A DNA stretch of 64,000 nucleotides from Anthracocystis setariae (taxonomy: Eukaryota; Basidiomycota; Ustilaginomycetes; Ustilaginales; Ustilaginaceae), in contig CAKMXJ010000042.1 of the NCBI GenBank assembly GCA_928724745.1, positions 124,001-188,000 of the forward strand, in the 5' to 3' direction. Below, piece after piece: positions 63,235 to 64,000 of the stretch; position 1 is the first letter of the stretch, and each line of letters begins with the position of its first letter. The notes under the pieces were generated by a model, which saw only the letters and a list, made by a program, of their open reading frames with translations, was not told the origin of the DNA and did no database searches. The translations under genes were made by a program, and so were the position numbers.

Positions 63235-63932
63235 AGAAGCAGGCAGACGAGTGCGCTTTCCTGTCAGCTTTCAGCTTTGAATTTTCCCCTTTTGGCTTTC
63301 AAGGCTTTCCTTTTCCTTTTTATTTGAGAGCCAAAGCTAAATAAGCATTGAGTTGCGCACTGCATGACATACAGTAGCACAACCACACCTCTCCTCCTTC
63401 AACGCGAGACCCTGAATTTATGGTCGCGGAGTCATCACGTGCCAATTGTTTTGCGGGTAAAGTAATGTTAGAAAAGCATACGTTGACAATCTTGGTTTGA
63501 CAATGTTTCCATTCCCTGTCAGATCGACGCGATACACACCTATTCGTTATAGCTTTTTAAAAGTCACGTGCAGAAGTCAGATGAGTTCGGCCGAATTTGA
63601 CTTTTTTTTCGACATTGACTCTGATTCTGCCGTGTCCAGAAATGGCTCTGTCGACTGGCCACGAAAATGGCTCGGCAAAGGAAGAATAGCCTGTCGCCCA
63701 GCTGCAAGAGCCAACGGCCAACGGGCCAAGCCCAAAGCCAACGCCTACAAACAGCGGCTACACAGCCAGCAGAGCCAGAGAAGCACCACACTTTGGCTCG
63801 AGGCGACGAGTGCGAAACTGCGTCTTGGCTGGGTAAATTAGTGTCAGAGCAACGACAGACCGGGATCTGTCAAGACAGTCCAGTGCGCGCTCCTCACCAC
63901 CTTCTTGCTTCTCACCATCAAGACTATCCAAA
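62807..63932. promoter_or_regulatory. Divergent region: acidic protein gene / RPS26
   Basis: 1.1 kb. Contents: a CAG/GCA repeat at about 63200-63231, two TCACGTG E-boxes at 63435-63441 and 63564-63570, a CT-rich leader (about 63885-63930) directly before the RPS26 start, and AT-rich sequence between the E-boxes. Several short open frames occur, none protein-like. Confidence 0.55.
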
Positions 63933-64000
63933 ATGACCAAGAAGAGACGATCCGGCGGGTAAGTTATCAGCACCACTAAAACAATGCATCAGCATTACAA
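63933..64000 (+). CDS. RPS26: 40S ribosomal protein S26, first exon only (3' partial)
   Basis: Exon 1 is 63933-63958, encoding MTKKRRSG plus two bases of the next codon, followed by a GTAAGT donor at 63959. MTKKRR followed by a Gly-rich turn is the eS26 N-terminus. Ribosomal protein genes in fungi often have an intron just after the start. The intron runs off the window, so the rest of the gene is not visible. The 5' leader ends in pyrimidine-rich sequence. The identification rests on nine codons plus splice and promoter context, hence moderate confidence. The product would sit at the mRNA exit channel of the small ribosomal subunit. Confidence 0.65.

Overview
The window is nuclear DNA of a basidiomycete fungus, most likely a smut (Ustilaginomycotina, Ustilago/Sporisorium type). 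This is inferred from its gene content (TRA1, RAD4, PIK1, ATG18, ATG10, SUB2, GINS, dynactin, GID complex). Other signs are the mostly uninterrupted GC-rich coding regions, the few short introns (75-140 nt) with GTRAGT donors and CTNAC/CTAAC-like branch sites, and the abundant Ser-rich, acidic and hexanucleotide-encoded low-complexity protein. No species can be assigned from the sequence alone. No rRNA, convincing tRNA, CRISPR or intact transposable element was seen.

Layout, left to right: a homeodomain transcription factor cut by the left edge (+); PSF1, a GINS subunit (-, spliced); a vacuolar pepsin-like protease, PEP4 type (-); RAD4/XPC (+); TRA1/TRRAP, 3899 codons (-); PIK1 phosphatidylinositol 4-kinase (+); an ornithine-cyclodeaminase/mu-crystallin-like protein (+); a dynactin p24-like subunit (+, two introns); ATG18 (-, one intron); ATG10 (+); a Ser-rich orphan (-); a 4-kb gene-poor stretch; RRP9 (+); FYV10/GID9 (-); an FCP1-type HAD protein with a degenerate active site (-); a multi-pass membrane protein (+); a RING E3 candidate (-); arginase (-); SUB2/UAP56 (+, three introns, one of them a 1.29-kb GC-AG intron); an EEF1AKMT4-like methyltransferase (+, one intron); a 1832-codon acidic repeat protein (-); and the first exon of ribosomal protein S26 (+), cut by the right edge.

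Genes mostly alternate in strand, giving divergent pairs that share a promoter region (PEP4/RAD4, TRA1/PIK1, ATG18/ATG10, HAD/membrane protein, arginase/SUB2) and convergent pairs whose stop codons lie 60-120 bp apart. Most products are housekeeping: replication (PSF1), repair (RAD4), chromatin and transcription (TRA1, homeodomain protein), mRNA export and splicing (SUB2), ribosome biogenesis (RRP9, RPS26), and membrane traffic and degradation (PIK1, PEP4, ATG18, ATG10, GID9). The most notable features are the ATG18/ATG10 head-to-head autophagy pair, the long GC-AG intron in SUB2, upstream ORFs that overlap or precede the RAD4, ATG10 and PIK1 starts, and a few large orphan proteins.
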